A stretch of 64,000 bases of DNA from Pseudomonas indica NBRC 103045. Lineage in GTDB: Bacteria > Pseudomonadota > Gammaproteobacteria > Pseudomonadales > Pseudomonadaceae. Shown here piece by piece: positions 43,258 to 51,658 of this stretch (positions are counted from its first letter, which is position 1; every line of letters starts with the position of its first letter). The notes beneath the pieces are model-generated. The model was not told the DNA's origin. It was given only the letters and a program-made list of their open reading frames with translations, and made no database searches. Position numbers and translations under genes: made by a program. The stretch lies in the NCBI RefSeq assembly GCF_002091635.1, contig NZ_BDAC01000019.1, forward strand, positions 62,001-126,000. Reading direction: 5' to 3'.

Positions 43258-43579
43258 CGCTTGGATTCGCACACTTTTCGTACAGGATTATGAGGCCTGC
43301 GCACTTTCAGTGCCGGGTTCTGGCCATCGCACGATTTCCTCCTTTCTCAGTGAAGTGCCGTTAGTTTTTTCTTCACCAAGCCCTTCGCTTCTTATGCCTT
43401 TATCCCCTCCGTTCGCCGGCGACCCCGGTTCAAAAAGTCGTCAACAGCCGTCGCACATAAACGCCAACCGATTGATTCCAAAGAAGATTACAAATGCTTT
43501 TGAAGCATCGTTCGAGCAACACAGGTCCACTGCTGAGTACGATCCAATCGTCCCGCCAACGCAACAACGAAAACATTAT
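43258..43579. other. AT-richer intergenic stretch, no clear gene
   Basis: The region between the regulator and the permease is noticeably less GC-rich than its surroundings. It holds half of an 11-bp inverted repeat (TCAAAAAGTCG at 43430-43440 against CGACTTTTTGA at 43617-43627) and a small palindrome ATGCTTTTGAAGCAT (about 43493). A 128-codon open frame (43220-43606) has poor codon use and no ribosome site, and I do not regard it as a gene. A small RNA is possible but nothing shows one. Confidence 0.4.
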
Positions 43580-43607
43580 TTGATTTTTTTGTATACAAAA
43601 GCATAAT
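43580..43607 (+). promoter_or_regulatory. Permease promoter with GntR-type operator in the spacer
   Basis: TTGATT (43580-43585) and CATAAT (43602-43607) are 16 bases apart. The 14-bp perfect palindrome TTTTGTATACAAAA (43587-43600) fills the spacer. A protein bound there would block RNA polymerase, so repression is expected. Confidence 0.7.
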
Positions 43608-43623
43608 CTGCCTGTGCGACTTT

Positions 43624-43640
43624 TTGACCCACAGGTCAGA
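43624..43640. promoter_or_regulatory. Second shared operator-like motif upstream of the permease
   Basis: TTGACCCACAGGTCAGA matches the xdhA upstream element (35760-35776) at 15 of 17 positions. It lies just downstream of the -10 of the permease promoter, within the leader. It suggests a second regulator common to xdhA and the permease. Confidence 0.5.
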
Positions 43641-43729
43641 AACCGATTTTCGGCACGCACACCCAGCACCCCGCCTCAGAGAGCGAACCGCTCTGGGTGA
43701 CGACACAACAAGAGAATGAGGAACACCCT

Positions 43730-45076
43730 GTGGAAAGCGCGAAACAAGAACAACAGGCTACTCAGGCAATGCGTACCGGACCCGGTTGGCTCGACCGCTT
43801 CTTCAAGCTCAGCGAACACCGCACCAGCGTGCGGACCGAGTTGCTGGCCGGCCTGACGACCTTCGTCACCATGGCCTACATCATCTTCGTCAACCCCAAC
43901 ATCATGGCCAACGCCGGCGTCGACCACGGTGCCGCGTTCGTCGCCACCTGCATCGGTGCGGCGCTCGGCTGCTTCCTCATGGGCCTGTATGCCAACTGGC
44001 CGGTGGGCCTGGCGCCGGGCATGGGGCTCAACGCCTTTTTCACCTACACCGTGGTCGGCGAAATGGGCTACAGCTGGCAGATCGCCCTGGGCGCGGTGTT
44101 CCTCTCCGGCATCCTGTTCATGATCATGAGCCTGTCGCGCATCCGCGAGTGGCTGCTCAACAGCATCCCCATGAGCCTGCGCTTCGCCATGGGCGCGGGG
44201 GTCGGCCTGTTCCTCGGCCTGATCGGCCTGAAGACCGCCGGCATCGTGGTGGACAGCCCGGCGACGCTGCTGACCATGGGTTCCTTCCAGGAGCCGTCGG
44301 CCCTGCTCGCCGCGATCTGCTTCCTGCTGATCGCCGTGCTCAGCCACCGCAACGTGTTCGGCGCCATCCTCTTCAGCATCCTCGCCGTCACCCTCGCAGG
44401 CTGGGCGCTGGGCCTGGTGGAATACCAGGGGCTGATCTCGATGCCGCCGAGCCTGGCGCCCACCTTCCTGGCCATGGACATCGCCGGTGCGCTCAACGTG
44501 GGGATGATCAGCGTCATCCTGGCCTTCCTCTTCGTGAACATGTTCGATACCGCCGGGACCCTGATGGGGGTCGCCCATCGCGCCAACCTGGTGGACGACG
44601 ACGGCAAGATCCAGAACCTGTCCCGCGCCTTGAAGGCCGACAGTACCTCCAGCGTGGTCGGCGCCCTGGTCGGCTGCCCGCCGGTGACCAGCTACGTGGA
44701 AAGCGCCTCGGGCGTCGCCGCCGGCGGCCGCACCGGCCTGACCGCCATCACCGTCGGCCTGCTGTTCCTCGCCGCCATGTTCTTCGCCCCGCTGGCGGGC
44801 ATGATCCCGGCCTATGCCACCGCCGGCGCGCTGATCTACGTGGCGATGCTGATGATGAGCGGCATGGCCCACATCGACTGGAAGGACCATACCGACACCA
44901 TCCCGGCCATCGTGACCGTGGTGATGATGCCGCTGACCTTCTCCATCGCCAACGGCATCGCCCTGGGCTTCCTCACCTACGCGACGTTGAAGCTGCTCAC
45001 CGGCCAGCGCGACAAGGTGTCGATCAGCCTGTACGTGTTGTGTGCGATATTCATCGCCAAGTTCGCCTTCCTCTGA
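43730..45076 (+). CDS. NCS2 purine permease, AzgA type (adenine/guanine/hypoxanthine), GTG start
   Basis: A 448-residue membrane protein with about 12-14 helices. TELLAGLTTFVTMAYIIFVNP, ANWPVGLAPGMGLNAFF and NMFDTAGTLMGVA are hallmarks of the AzgA-like branch, which imports purine bases with protons. The GTG at 43730 has GAGGAA eight bases upstream and is preferred over a further GTG at 43697. It is preceded by two operator motifs and followed by a terminator. Confidence 0.9.
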   Translation: MESAKQEQQATQAMRTGPGWLDRFFKLSEHRTSVRTELLAGLTTFVTMAYIIFVNPNIMANAGVDHGAAFVATCIGAALGCFLMGLYANWPVGLAPGMGLNAFFTYTVVGEMGYSWQIALGAVFLSGILFMIMSLSRIREWLLNSIPMSLRFAMGAGVGLFLGLIGLKTAGIVVDSPATLLTMGSFQEPSALLAAICFLLIAVLSHRNVFGAILFSILAVTLAGWALGLVEYQGLISMPPSLAPTFLAMDIAGALNVGMISVILAFLFVNMFDTAGTLMGVAHRANLVDDDGKIQNLSRALKADSTSSVVGALVGCPPVTSYVESASGVAAGGRTGLTAITVGLLFLAAMFFAPLAGMIPAYATAGALIYVAMLMMSGMAHIDWKDHTDTIPAIVTVVMMPLTFSIANGIALGFLTYATLKLLTGQRDKVSISLYVLCAIFIAKFAFL

Positions 45077-45091
45077 GGCGACATAGCCCCC

Positions 45092-45120
45092 GCCCCACCG
45101 CCATGCCGGTGGGGCTTTCG
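45092..45120 (+). terminator. Permease terminator
   Basis: GCCCCACCG and CGGTGGGGC pair around a six-base loop, followed by TTTCGTT, 16 bases after the permease stop. Confidence 0.7.
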
Positions 45121-45137
45121 TTCATGGAGAGGTATCG

Positions 45138-45764
45138 ATGAGTCTGGAAACCTGGCTGCTGTACGCCAGTGCCGCCCTGGTGGTGATCCTGATCCCCGGC
45201 CCGCTGTCGCTGCTGATGATCAGCAACAGCCTGAACTACGGCCTGCGCCGCTCCTGGCCGGCCTTCCTCGGTGGGGTCAGCGCCTCGATCTGCCTGCTCA
45301 GCGCCTCCGCCCTCGGGCTCGGCGCATTGCTGCTGGCCTCGGAGCAGGTGTTCAGCCTGCTGAAGATTCTCGGGGCGGTCTATCTGTTCTACCTCGCCTG
45401 GCAGAGCTGGCAGGAATCGCGCCGCGACGTCCGTACCGCCAGCGCTGACGAAGCGCCGGCCAATCCGGCGTTCCGCGCCCTGTTCTGGCGCGCCTTCGGC
45501 CTGGGCGCGAGCAATCCCAAGGACATCCTGTTCTTCGCCGCCTTCCTGCCGCAGTTTCTCAGCGCCGACCGTCCGTTCGTACCGCAACTGCTGACCATGA
45601 TCGCCACCTGGGCGGTGCTGGACCTCGCCTGCAAGCTCGCCTACGGCCTCGGCGCCCACGGCGCCTCGCGCTACCTGCGCAGCGGTAAGGGCCAGGCCTG
45701 GTTCAACCGCATCAGCGCCGGCCTGTTCGGAGGCGCCGGCGCGGCGTCGTTGTTGAGCCGGTAG
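45138..45764 (+). CDS. LysE/RhtB-family exporter
   Basis: A 208-residue protein with about six transmembrane helices. It has the LysE signature IPGPLSLLMISNSLNYGLRRSWPAFLGG near the N-terminus and GASNPKDILFFAAFLPQF in the middle. The family exports amino acids or related small molecules; the substrate is not evident. It follows the permease terminator and has its own GAGAGG ribosome site. A link to purine catabolism is only positional. Confidence 0.88.
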   Translation: MSLETWLLYASAALVVILIPGPLSLLMISNSLNYGLRRSWPAFLGGVSASICLLSASALGLGALLLASEQVFSLLKILGAVYLFYLAWQSWQESRRDVRTASADEAPANPAFRALFWRAFGLGASNPKDILFFAAFLPQFLSADRPFVPQLLTMIATWAVLDLACKLAYGLGAHGASRYLRSGKGQAWFNRISAGLFGGAGAASLLSR

Positions 45765-45783
45765 AACCAGAGCGATCCATGGC

Positions 45784-45806
45784 AAGGCGGCTTCGGCCGC
45801 CTTTTT
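45784..45806 (+). terminator. LysE-family gene terminator
   Basis: AAGGCGGC and GCCGCCTT pair around TTCG, followed by five T, 20 bases after the stop. Confidence 0.85.
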
Positions 45807-45845
45807 CATTGGGCCGCCCATTCCTGAAGCTGGCGATGCTCCCCC

Positions 45846-45946
45846 GGGCGAATGAATTCGCCCCTGCACGGACTACCCCCTCTCCTACTGGGAGTCGGGC
45901 CAAGTACATTCCCCAAGTCACCGTAGGAGCGAATTCGTTCGCCCAT
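45846..45946. repeat. REP-like palindromes
   Basis: GGGCGAATGAATTCGCCCCT (from 45847) and GTAGGAGCGAATTCGTTCGCCC (from 45923) belong to the same REP-like family as elsewhere in the window. Confidence 0.75.
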
Positions 45947-45997
45947 TGCGCGACCATACAAACCGCGCCCCACTCAGCACACCCAATACCCAGACAT

Positions 45998-46022
45998 AAA
46001 AAAGCCCGCAGTGTGCGCGGGC
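45998..46022 (-). terminator. uraH terminator
   Basis: On the minus strand GCCCGC and GCGGGC pair around a short loop and are followed by six T, 44 bases after the uraH stop. Confidence 0.75.
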
Positions 46023-46065
46023 CAAGGGAGACTCTGACGGATCAGAGCGACGGTAGTCGGTGAAT

Positions 46066-46419
46066 CTAGCTGCCCCGGTACGTGGAGTAGCTGTACGGCG
46101 AAATCAGCAACGGCACATGGTAGTGATCCTGCTCCGCGGAGATGCCGAAGCGCAGCACCACCACGTCGAGGAAGGCCGGTTCCGGGAGGGCGACGCCACG
46201 GGCGCGGTAGTAATCGCCGGCATGGAAGTGCAGCTGGTACACACCGCTGCGGTAATCCTCGCCTTGCAGCAAGGGCGCGTCGCAGCGGCCGTCGTGGTTG
46301 GTTTCCACCTGGGCGACCCGCTCCAGCCGCTCGGCTTCGACCCGGTACAGCTCGATGCGGATACCGCTGCCGGGGCAGCCGTGGGCGGCATCCAGTACAT
46401 GCGTCGTCAAACGTCCCAT
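46066..46419 (-). CDS. uraH: 5-Hydroxyisourate hydrolase (transthyretin family)
   Basis: A 117-residue enzyme hydrolysing 5-hydroxyisourate, the product of urate oxidation, to OHCU. N-terminal LTTHVLDAAHGCPGSG and the C-terminal tetrapeptide YRGS are diagnostic, and active-site His residues are in HVLD and DHYHVPLLISPYSYSTY. The ATG at 46419 gives the standard cytoplasmic length. It is divergent from puuE across a region with two operator palindromes. Confidence 0.96.
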   Translation of the reverse strand: MGRLTTHVLDAAHGCPGSGIRIELYRVEAERLERVAQVETNHDGRCDAPLLQGEDYRSGVYQLHFHAGDYYRARGVALPEPAFLDVVVLRFGISAEQDHYHVPLLISPYSYSTYRGS

Positions 46420-46569
46420 AGTTGCTGGGCCCCGTTGCGCCGAACGCTCACGGGGCCACGCCTCCTCTTGGTTCTTCGGTTGAAATCGATTGCCCGGCCG
46501 GGCCTGGCCAAGCCGAACATGCCGTGAGCATAGCACGGCAACGGGAAAAACAAGACACTTTCACAAAAA

Positions 46570-46581
46570 ATTGTACACAAT
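46570..46581. promoter_or_regulatory. Candidate GntR operator upstream of uraH
   Basis: ATTGTACACAAT, identical in all 12 bases to the site upstream of the GntR-type regulator gene (43246). It is 151 bases from the uraH start in the 408-bp divergent gap. Confidence 0.65.
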
Positions 46582-46730
46582 TATCACCACAAGATCGCTT
46601 CCTCGACGAAGCCAGAAGCCCGTCCGTTTTATCTGAAGACTTACCAGGAAGCGCCTTACAGGCACCACTTCTGACCACTCAGGCAAGTTTCTTGCAAACC
46701 TCTAGCACCGCAAATTGTGGAAATTTTCGA

Positions 46731-46760
46731 TTTACAAAATGCAATTTGATTTGTATACAA
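46731..46760 (+). promoter_or_regulatory. puuE promoter with GntR-type operator over the -10
   Basis: TTTACA (46731-46736) and TATACA (46754-46759) are 17 bases apart. The perfect 10-bp palindrome TTGTATACAA (46751-46760) covers the -10, which implies repression of puuE-uraD by a bound protein. puuE starts 68 bases downstream. Confidence 0.7.
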
Positions 46761-46827
46761 TTGACTCATCGCGGTCTGCCACAGTCTGCTGTAGCGACCC
46801 ATCCACTCTCGGAAAAGGAAGATTGCA

Positions 46828-47760
46828 GTGAGCGCCGACTACCCACGCGACCTGATCGGTTACGGCAACAACCCGCCTCATCCCCGCTGGCCGGGCGATG
46901 CCCGCATCGCCCTGTCCTTCGTGCTGAACTACGAGGAAGGCGGCGAGCGAAACATCCTCCATGGCGACAAGGAGTCCGAGGCGTTCCTCTCCGAGATGGT
47001 GGCCGCCCAGCCGCTGCAAGGCGTGCGCCACATGAGCATGGAATCGCTCTACGAATACGGCAGCCGCGCCGGCGTCTGGCGCCTGCTCAAGCTATTCAAG
47101 CGCCACGACATCCCGCTGACCATCTTCGCCGTGGCCATGGCCGCCCAGCGTCATCCCGAGGCGATCAAGGCGATGGTCGCCGAAGGCCATGAGATCTGCA
47201 GCCACGGCTACCGCTGGATCGACTACCAGTACATGAACGAAGCGGAAGAGCGCGAGCACATGCTCGAGGCGATCCGCATCCTCACCGAGCTGACCGGCGA
47301 ACGCCCGCTCGGCTGGTACACCGGCCGCACCAGCCCGAACACCCGTCGCCTGGTGCGCGAGGAAGGCGGCTTCTTCTACGACTCCGACACCTACGACGAT
47401 GACCTGCCCTACTGGGACCCGGAAAGCACACCGGAAAAGCCGCACCTGGTGATCCCCTATACCCTGGACACCAACGACATGCGCTTCACCCAGGTACAGG
47501 GCTTCAACAAGGGCGACGACTTCTTCGAATACCTGAAGGACGCCTTCGACGTGCTCTATGCCGAAGGTGCCGAAGGCGCGCCGAAGATGCTCTCCATCGG
47601 CATGCACTGCCGCCTGCTCGGCCGCCCGGCGCGACTGGCCTCGCTGGCCCGCTTCCTCGACTATGTGAAAAGCCACGACAAGGTCTGGTGTGCCCGTCGC
47701 ATCGACATCGCCCGCCACTGGCACGCCACCCACCCGTTCACCGCGGAGAGCGCGAAATGA
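46828..47760 (+). CDS. puuE: Allantoinase PuuE (polysaccharide-deacetylase fold), GTG start
   Basis: A 310-residue metal-independent allantoinase, unrelated to the amidohydrolase type. YPRDLIGYGNNPPHPRWPG and GGERNILHGDKESE are typical of PuuE, as is the NodB-like strand in EICSHGYRWIDYQ. It opens (S)-allantoin to allantoate. The GTG at 46828 has GGAAG upstream. Its stop overlaps the uraD start. Confidence 0.94.
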   Translation: MSADYPRDLIGYGNNPPHPRWPGDARIALSFVLNYEEGGERNILHGDKESEAFLSEMVAAQPLQGVRHMSMESLYEYGSRAGVWRLLKLFKRHDIPLTIFAVAMAAQRHPEAIKAMVAEGHEICSHGYRWIDYQYMNEAEEREHMLEAIRILTELTGERPLGWYTGRTSPNTRRLVREEGGFFYDSDTYDDDLPYWDPESTPEKPHLVIPYTLDTNDMRFTQVQGFNKGDDFFEYLKDAFDVLYAEGAEGAPKMLSIGMHCRLLGRPARLASLARFLDYVKSHDKVWCARRIDIARHWHATHPFTAESAK

Positions 47761-48272
47761 GCCGCTTCCAGACCCTGACCCCGTCCAGCCTCGACCGCGA
47801 CGCCTTCGTCGCCGCCTTCGCCGACATCTACGAGCACTCGCCCTGGGTCGCCGAGAAAGCCTATGACCTGGGCGCGGACGCCAGCCTGGACGACATCGAC
47901 GGCCTGCACCAACGCATGGCCGACATCCTGCTCAGTGCCAGCCGCGATGCCCAGTTGGCGCTGATCAACGCTCACCCGGACCTGGCCGGCAAGGCCGCGG
48001 TCCGCGGCGAGCTGACCGCCTCCTCCACCTCGGAGCAGGCCGGTGCGGGCATCCACGAATGCACCCCCGAGGAATTCGCCCGCTTCACCGAACTGAACGA
48101 TGCCTACAAGGCCAAGTTCGGCTTTCCTTTCATCATGGCGGTGAAAGGCAGCAACCGGCACCAGATCCTGGCGGCCTTCGAAGAGCGTATCCACAACACG
48201 CCCGACGAGGAATTCGCCCGCGCCCTGGCCGAGATCAACAAGATCGCGCTGTTCCGCCTGCAACAGCTCTGA
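47757..48272 (+). CDS. uraD: OHCU decarboxylase
   Basis: A 171-residue enzyme turning 2-oxo-4-hydroxy-4-carboxy-5-ureidoimidazoline into (S)-allantoin. Catalytic region [29 protein letters not shown] and substrate-binding [12 protein letters not shown] are diagnostic. The ATG at 47757 overlaps the puuE stop, so UraD, whose product is PuuE's substrate, is co-translated with it. Confidence 0.95.
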   Translation: MSRFQTLTPSSLDRDAFVAAFADIYEHSPWVAEKAYDLGADASLDDIDGLHQRMADILLSASRDAQLALINAHPDLAGKAAVRGELTASSTSEQAGAGIHECTPEEFARFTELNDAYKAKFGFPFIMAVKGSNRHQILAAFEERIHNTPDEEFARALAEINKIALFRLQQL

Positions 48273-48322
48273 CGCGGACACACACCGCCCCTTCCACCCC
48301 GCCCCGTTCAAGGCAGATAGAC

Positions 48323-49318
48323 ATGAGAACCTACGCCGCACCCTTCGAGAAATTCGTCAACCTGGCCGACGCCCGCCTCGGCACCCAGGCGATCTACGTC
48401 ACCGACGACTGGTTCGCCGACGTCAACCGGCTGTTCCAGCCCACCCCGGCGGTCTGGAAGGAGGGTGTGTTCGACGACAACGGCAAGTGGATGGACGGCT
48501 GGGAATCCCGCCGCAAGCGTTTCGAAGGCTACGACTACGCGGTGATCCGCCTCGGCGTGCCCGGCTCGATCAAGGGCGTGGACATCGACACCAGCCACTT
48601 CACCGGCAACTACCCGCCGTCCGCTTCGCTGGAAGCCTGTTTCGTCGCCGACGGCGACCCGACCGACGACACCGTCTGGACCGAAGTGCTGCCGGCCGTC
48701 GAACTGCAAGGCAACAGCCACCACTACCACGCGATCGACGACAGCCAGGCCTACACCCACCTGCGCTTCAACATCTTCCCGGACGGCGGCGTGGCACGCC
48801 TGCGCGTGTACGGCATTCCCTACCGCGACTGGAGCAGCGTCGGCGACAACGAGCAGATCGACCTGGCCGCCGCGCTCAACGGCGGCCGTGCCCTGGCTTG
48901 CTCCGACGAACACTTCGGGCGTATGAGCAACATCCTCAACCCGGGCCGTGGCGTGAACATGGGCGACGGCTGGGAAACCGCGCGCCGCCGTACCCCGGGC
49001 AACGACTGGGTGATCGTCGCCCTCGGCCATCCGGGCGAGATCGAGCGCATCGTGGTCGACACCCTGCACTTCAAGGGCAACTACCCGGACAGCTGCTCGA
49101 TCCAGGCGGCCTACGTGAAAGGCGGCACCGACAGCCAGATCGAGACCCAGAGCCTGTTCTGGCGCGAGCTGCTGCCGAGCCAGAAGCTGCAGATGCACCA
49201 GGAGCACGAGTTCGTCGAGCAGATCGCCAAGCTCGGCCCGGTCACCCACGTGCGCCTGAACGTGTTCCCGGACGGCGGCGTCAGCCGGCTGCGCCTGTTC
49301 GGCAAAGTGGCCCGCTGA
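48323..49318 (+). CDS. alc: Allantoicase
   Basis: A 331-residue enzyme splitting allantoate into ureidoglycolate and urea. It consists of two homologous jelly-roll domains: compare [30 protein letters not shown] near residue 75 with [29 protein letters not shown] near residue 230. Each repeats FPDGGVxRLR. The ATG at 48323 gives the full first domain. Co-directional with puuE-uraD (50-bp gap). Confidence 0.95.
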   Translation: MRTYAAPFEKFVNLADARLGTQAIYVTDDWFADVNRLFQPTPAVWKEGVFDDNGKWMDGWESRRKRFEGYDYAVIRLGVPGSIKGVDIDTSHFTGNYPPSASLEACFVADGDPTDDTVWTEVLPAVELQGNSHHYHAIDDSQAYTHLRFNIFPDGGVARLRVYGIPYRDWSSVGDNEQIDLAAALNGGRALACSDEHFGRMSNILNPGRGVNMGDGWETARRRTPGNDWVIVALGHPGEIERIVVDTLHFKGNYPDSCSIQAAYVKGGTDSQIETQSLFWRELLPSQKLQMHQEHEFVEQIAKLGPVTHVRLNVFPDGGVSRLRLFGKVAR

Positions 49319-49428
49319 AGCAACCCACCCTGCCCTCTCCCGCCCATGGGAGAGGAGCAAGGAGAAACGACAGAGAGAACACCTTTCCCAACGGAAAGGA
49401 CTGAACAAACCGGACAAGCAGAACCCGC

Positions 49429-49932
49429 ATGCGCACATTGACCATCGAGCCGTTGACCAAGGAAGCCTTCGCCCCCTTCGGAGATGTCATCGAAACCGAG
49501 GGCAGCGACTACTTCATGATCAACAACGGCTCCACCCGCCGTTATCACAAGCTGGCCACGGTCGAGACCGCTCAGCCGGAGGATAAGGCGATCATCAGCA
49601 TCTTCAGCGCCGAAGCCCTGGAAATGCCGCTGGTCATCCGCATGCTGGAACGTCACCCGCTGGGCAGCCAGGCGTTCATCCCGCTGCTCGGCAACCCCTT
49701 TCTGGTCGTGGTCGCGCCACTTGGCGATGCACCTGTACCGGACCTCGTCCGCGCCTTCCGCAGCAACGGCAGGCAGGGCGTCAATTACCACCGCGGCGTC
49801 TGGCACCACCCGGTGCTGACGATCGAAAAGCGGGATGAATTCCTGGTGGTCGATCGCAGCGGTTCAGGGAACAACTGCGACGAGTACTTCTTCACGGAGG
49901 GCGAACAGCTCCTCCTCGACCCCCAACCCTAA
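49429..49932 (+). CDS. allA: Ureidoglycolate lyase
   Basis: A 167-residue cupin-fold enzyme that splits ureidoglycolate to glyoxylate and urea, the last step of the pathway encoded here. IEPLTKEAFAPFGDVIE, the RHPLGSQAFIPL strand and NYHRGVWHHPVL (metal-binding region) are family features. The upstream gap contains an AGGA site further from the start than usual. It is followed by copy 2 of the hairpin repeat. Confidence 0.93.
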   Translation: MRTLTIEPLTKEAFAPFGDVIETEGSDYFMINNGSTRRYHKLATVETAQPEDKAIISIFSAEALEMPLVIRMLERHPLGSQAFIPLLGNPFLVVVAPLGDAPVPDLVRAFRSNGRQGVNYHRGVWHHPVLTIEKRDEFLVVDRSGSGNNCDEYFFTEGEQLLLDPQP

Positions 49933-49941
49933 GCTCTTTAT

Positions 49942-50066
49942 GAAAAGTCGCCGAGCGAAGGTCAGGCAAGGCAAAAACAGGCGAAGAAGCGGAGTTTACG
50001 GCTGTAAATGAGCATTCTGAGCCTGTTTTTAACGCAGCATCACCGAGCGCAGGCACTTTTCGTACA
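49942..50066. repeat. MITE-like hairpin repeat, copy 2
   Basis: The core AAGGCAAAAACAGGCGAAGA through TTTTTAACGCAGCATC parallels copy 1 at 16.8 kb. The inner stem is AAAAACAGGC / GCCTGTTTTT here, against AAAAACAGCC / GGCTGTTTTT in copy 1, so both partners changed together. The outer arms GAAAAGT / ACTTTTC are unrelated to those of copy 1. It probably ends the allA transcript. Confidence 0.75.
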
Positions 50067-50124
50067 GAGTCAATAAGAAAGCCTGGTCGCCTGGCCCGCC
50101 AAGCACCGGGAAGAGGTAACTATC

Positions 50125-51426
50125 GTGGACGCACATCTGACCGAGTGGCTTAACCTGGGCATTCGCTGGATCCATATGATCACCGGCATCGCCTGGATCG
50201 GCGCCTCCTTCTACTTCGTCTGGCTGGAAAACAACCTCAACCGCAGCAACCCCCGCGAAGGGCTGTCCGGAGACCTCTGGGCCATCCACGGCGGCGGCAT
50301 CTACCATCTGGAAAAATACAAGCTGGCTCCGCCGAAAATGCCGGAGAACCTGCACTGGTTCAAATGGGAGGCCTACTTCACCTGGATGTCGGGCGTCGCC
50401 CTGCTGATGGTGGTCTACTACCTGAACCCGAGCCTCTACCTGATCGCCCCCGGCAGCGATCTCAGCCCGGCCGCCGCCGTGCTGATCGGCTTCGGCTCGC
50501 TGGCCGTCGGCTGGCTGGTGTACGACCAGCTCTGCGACTCGCCCCTGGGCAAGCAGCCGGCCCTGCTCGGCGCGGTCCTGTTCGTGCTGGTGGTGTTCGC
50601 CGCCTGGGGTTACACCCAGATATTCAGCGGCCGTGCCGCCTACATCCATGTCGGCGCGCTGATCGGCACCATCATGGTCGGCAATGTGTTCCGCATCATC
50701 ATGCCGGCCCAGCGCGCACTGGTTAAGGCCATCGAGGAAAACCGCACCCCGGACCCGGTGCTGCCGGCCAAGGGCCTGCTGCGTTCGCGCCACAACAACT
50801 ACTTCACCCTGCCGGTGCTGTTCATCATGATCAGCAACCACTTCCCGAGCACCTACGGCAGCCAGTACAACTGGGCGATCCTGGCCGGCATCTCGGTACT
50901 GGCGGTGCTGGTGCGGCATTACTTCAACACCCGCCACGAGAGCGGCAAGTTCGCCTGGACCCTGCCGGTAGCGGCGCTGGGCATGATCTGCCTGGCCTTC
51001 GTCACCACCCCGAACCGCCAGCCGGCCACCCCCAGCGTCGCCACGGCGCAGGTCGTGGAGCAGCCTGCCGCCAGCCAGCCGGCGCAGACCGCTCCGGCCG
51101 ACGAGGCAACGGAAGACAAGGCTCCGGCCGCCGCCGAAGCCCCGGCCAAACCGCAAGGCAGCGCGCCGGACTTCGCCAAGGTCAGCAATGTGATCCATGA
51201 GCGTTGCACCGTCTGCCACTCCGCCCAGCCGACCAGCCCGCTGTTCAGCGCCGCGCCGGCCGGGGTGATGTTCGACACCCCGCAGCAGATCCAGCAGCTC
51301 GCCGCGAAGATCCATGCGCAGAGCGTCGCCAGCCAGATCATGCCGCTGGGCAACATCACCCAGATGACCCAGGAAGAACGCGACCTGATCGGCGCCTGGA
51401 TCGCCCAGGGCGCCCAGATCAACTGA
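50125..51426 (+). CDS. puuD: Membrane urate oxidase PuuD with C-terminal cytochrome c domain, GTG start
   Basis: A 433-residue protein. Residues 1 to about 300 hold about eight transmembrane helices with the PuuD-type start IRWIHMITGIAWIGASFYFVWLEN and many membrane histidines. After a Pro/Ala-rich linker (about 310-350) comes a cytochrome c domain with the haem motif CTVCH and an axial Met in SQIMPLGN. It oxidises urate to 5-hydroxyisourate and passes electrons to the respiratory chain instead of making peroxide. It supplies UraH. Confidence 0.94.
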   Translation: MDAHLTEWLNLGIRWIHMITGIAWIGASFYFVWLENNLNRSNPREGLSGDLWAIHGGGIYHLEKYKLAPPKMPENLHWFKWEAYFTWMSGVALLMVVYYLNPSLYLIAPGSDLSPAAAVLIGFGSLAVGWLVYDQLCDSPLGKQPALLGAVLFVLVVFAAWGYTQIFSGRAAYIHVGALIGTIMVGNVFRIIMPAQRALVKAIEENRTPDPVLPAKGLLRSRHNNYFTLPVLFIMISNHFPSTYGSQYNWAILAGISVLAVLVRHYFNTRHESGKFAWTLPVAALGMICLAFVTTPNRQPATPSVATAQVVEQPAASQPAQTAPADEATEDKAPAAAEAPAKPQGSAPDFAKVSNVIHERCTVCHSAQPTSPLFSAAPAGVMFDTPQQIQQLAAKIHAQSVASQIMPLGNITQMTQEERDLIGAWIAQGAQIN

Positions 51427-51433
51427 TAAACCC

Positions 51434-51507
51434 TCTTGCCGCGCACCCCCGACGGACCGTCTGATGAATGACACATCGGACAGTCCGTAGCGCGGCTTTT
51501 TTTCTAC
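51434..51507 (+). terminator. Long nested hairpin with T-tract after puuD
   Basis: An outer stem GCCGCGC / GCGCGGC encloses a second stem (CGGACCGTC region with GGACAGTCCG) and is followed by seven T. It would end the puuD transcript. Confidence 0.65.
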
Positions 51508-51658
51508 CCGAGCAGTCCCCGGCAATACCCCGGTCGCCGCAGCCCAGCGCGCCGACCGACAGCGACCCGAGGCCGTTCCACCCCGTGCCGCCAACCGCTC
51601 CGCCGCCGTCGCGGACGAACAGCCTCCGAACAACAACAAAAGCGTCGAGGTGTTTTGC

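Noticed and set aside
43268-43285. A further GntR-type site in ACTTTTCGTACAG near 43270, with a similar string near 50054
   Set aside because: Only one half-site matches and the second occurrence lies in the outer arm of a repeat element, so shared origin is more likely than an operator.
43220-43606. 128-codon plus-strand open frame between the GntR gene and the permease
   Set aside because: No ribosome site, AT-richer with codon use unlike neighbours, and the predicted operator and promoter of the permease lie inside its 3' end.
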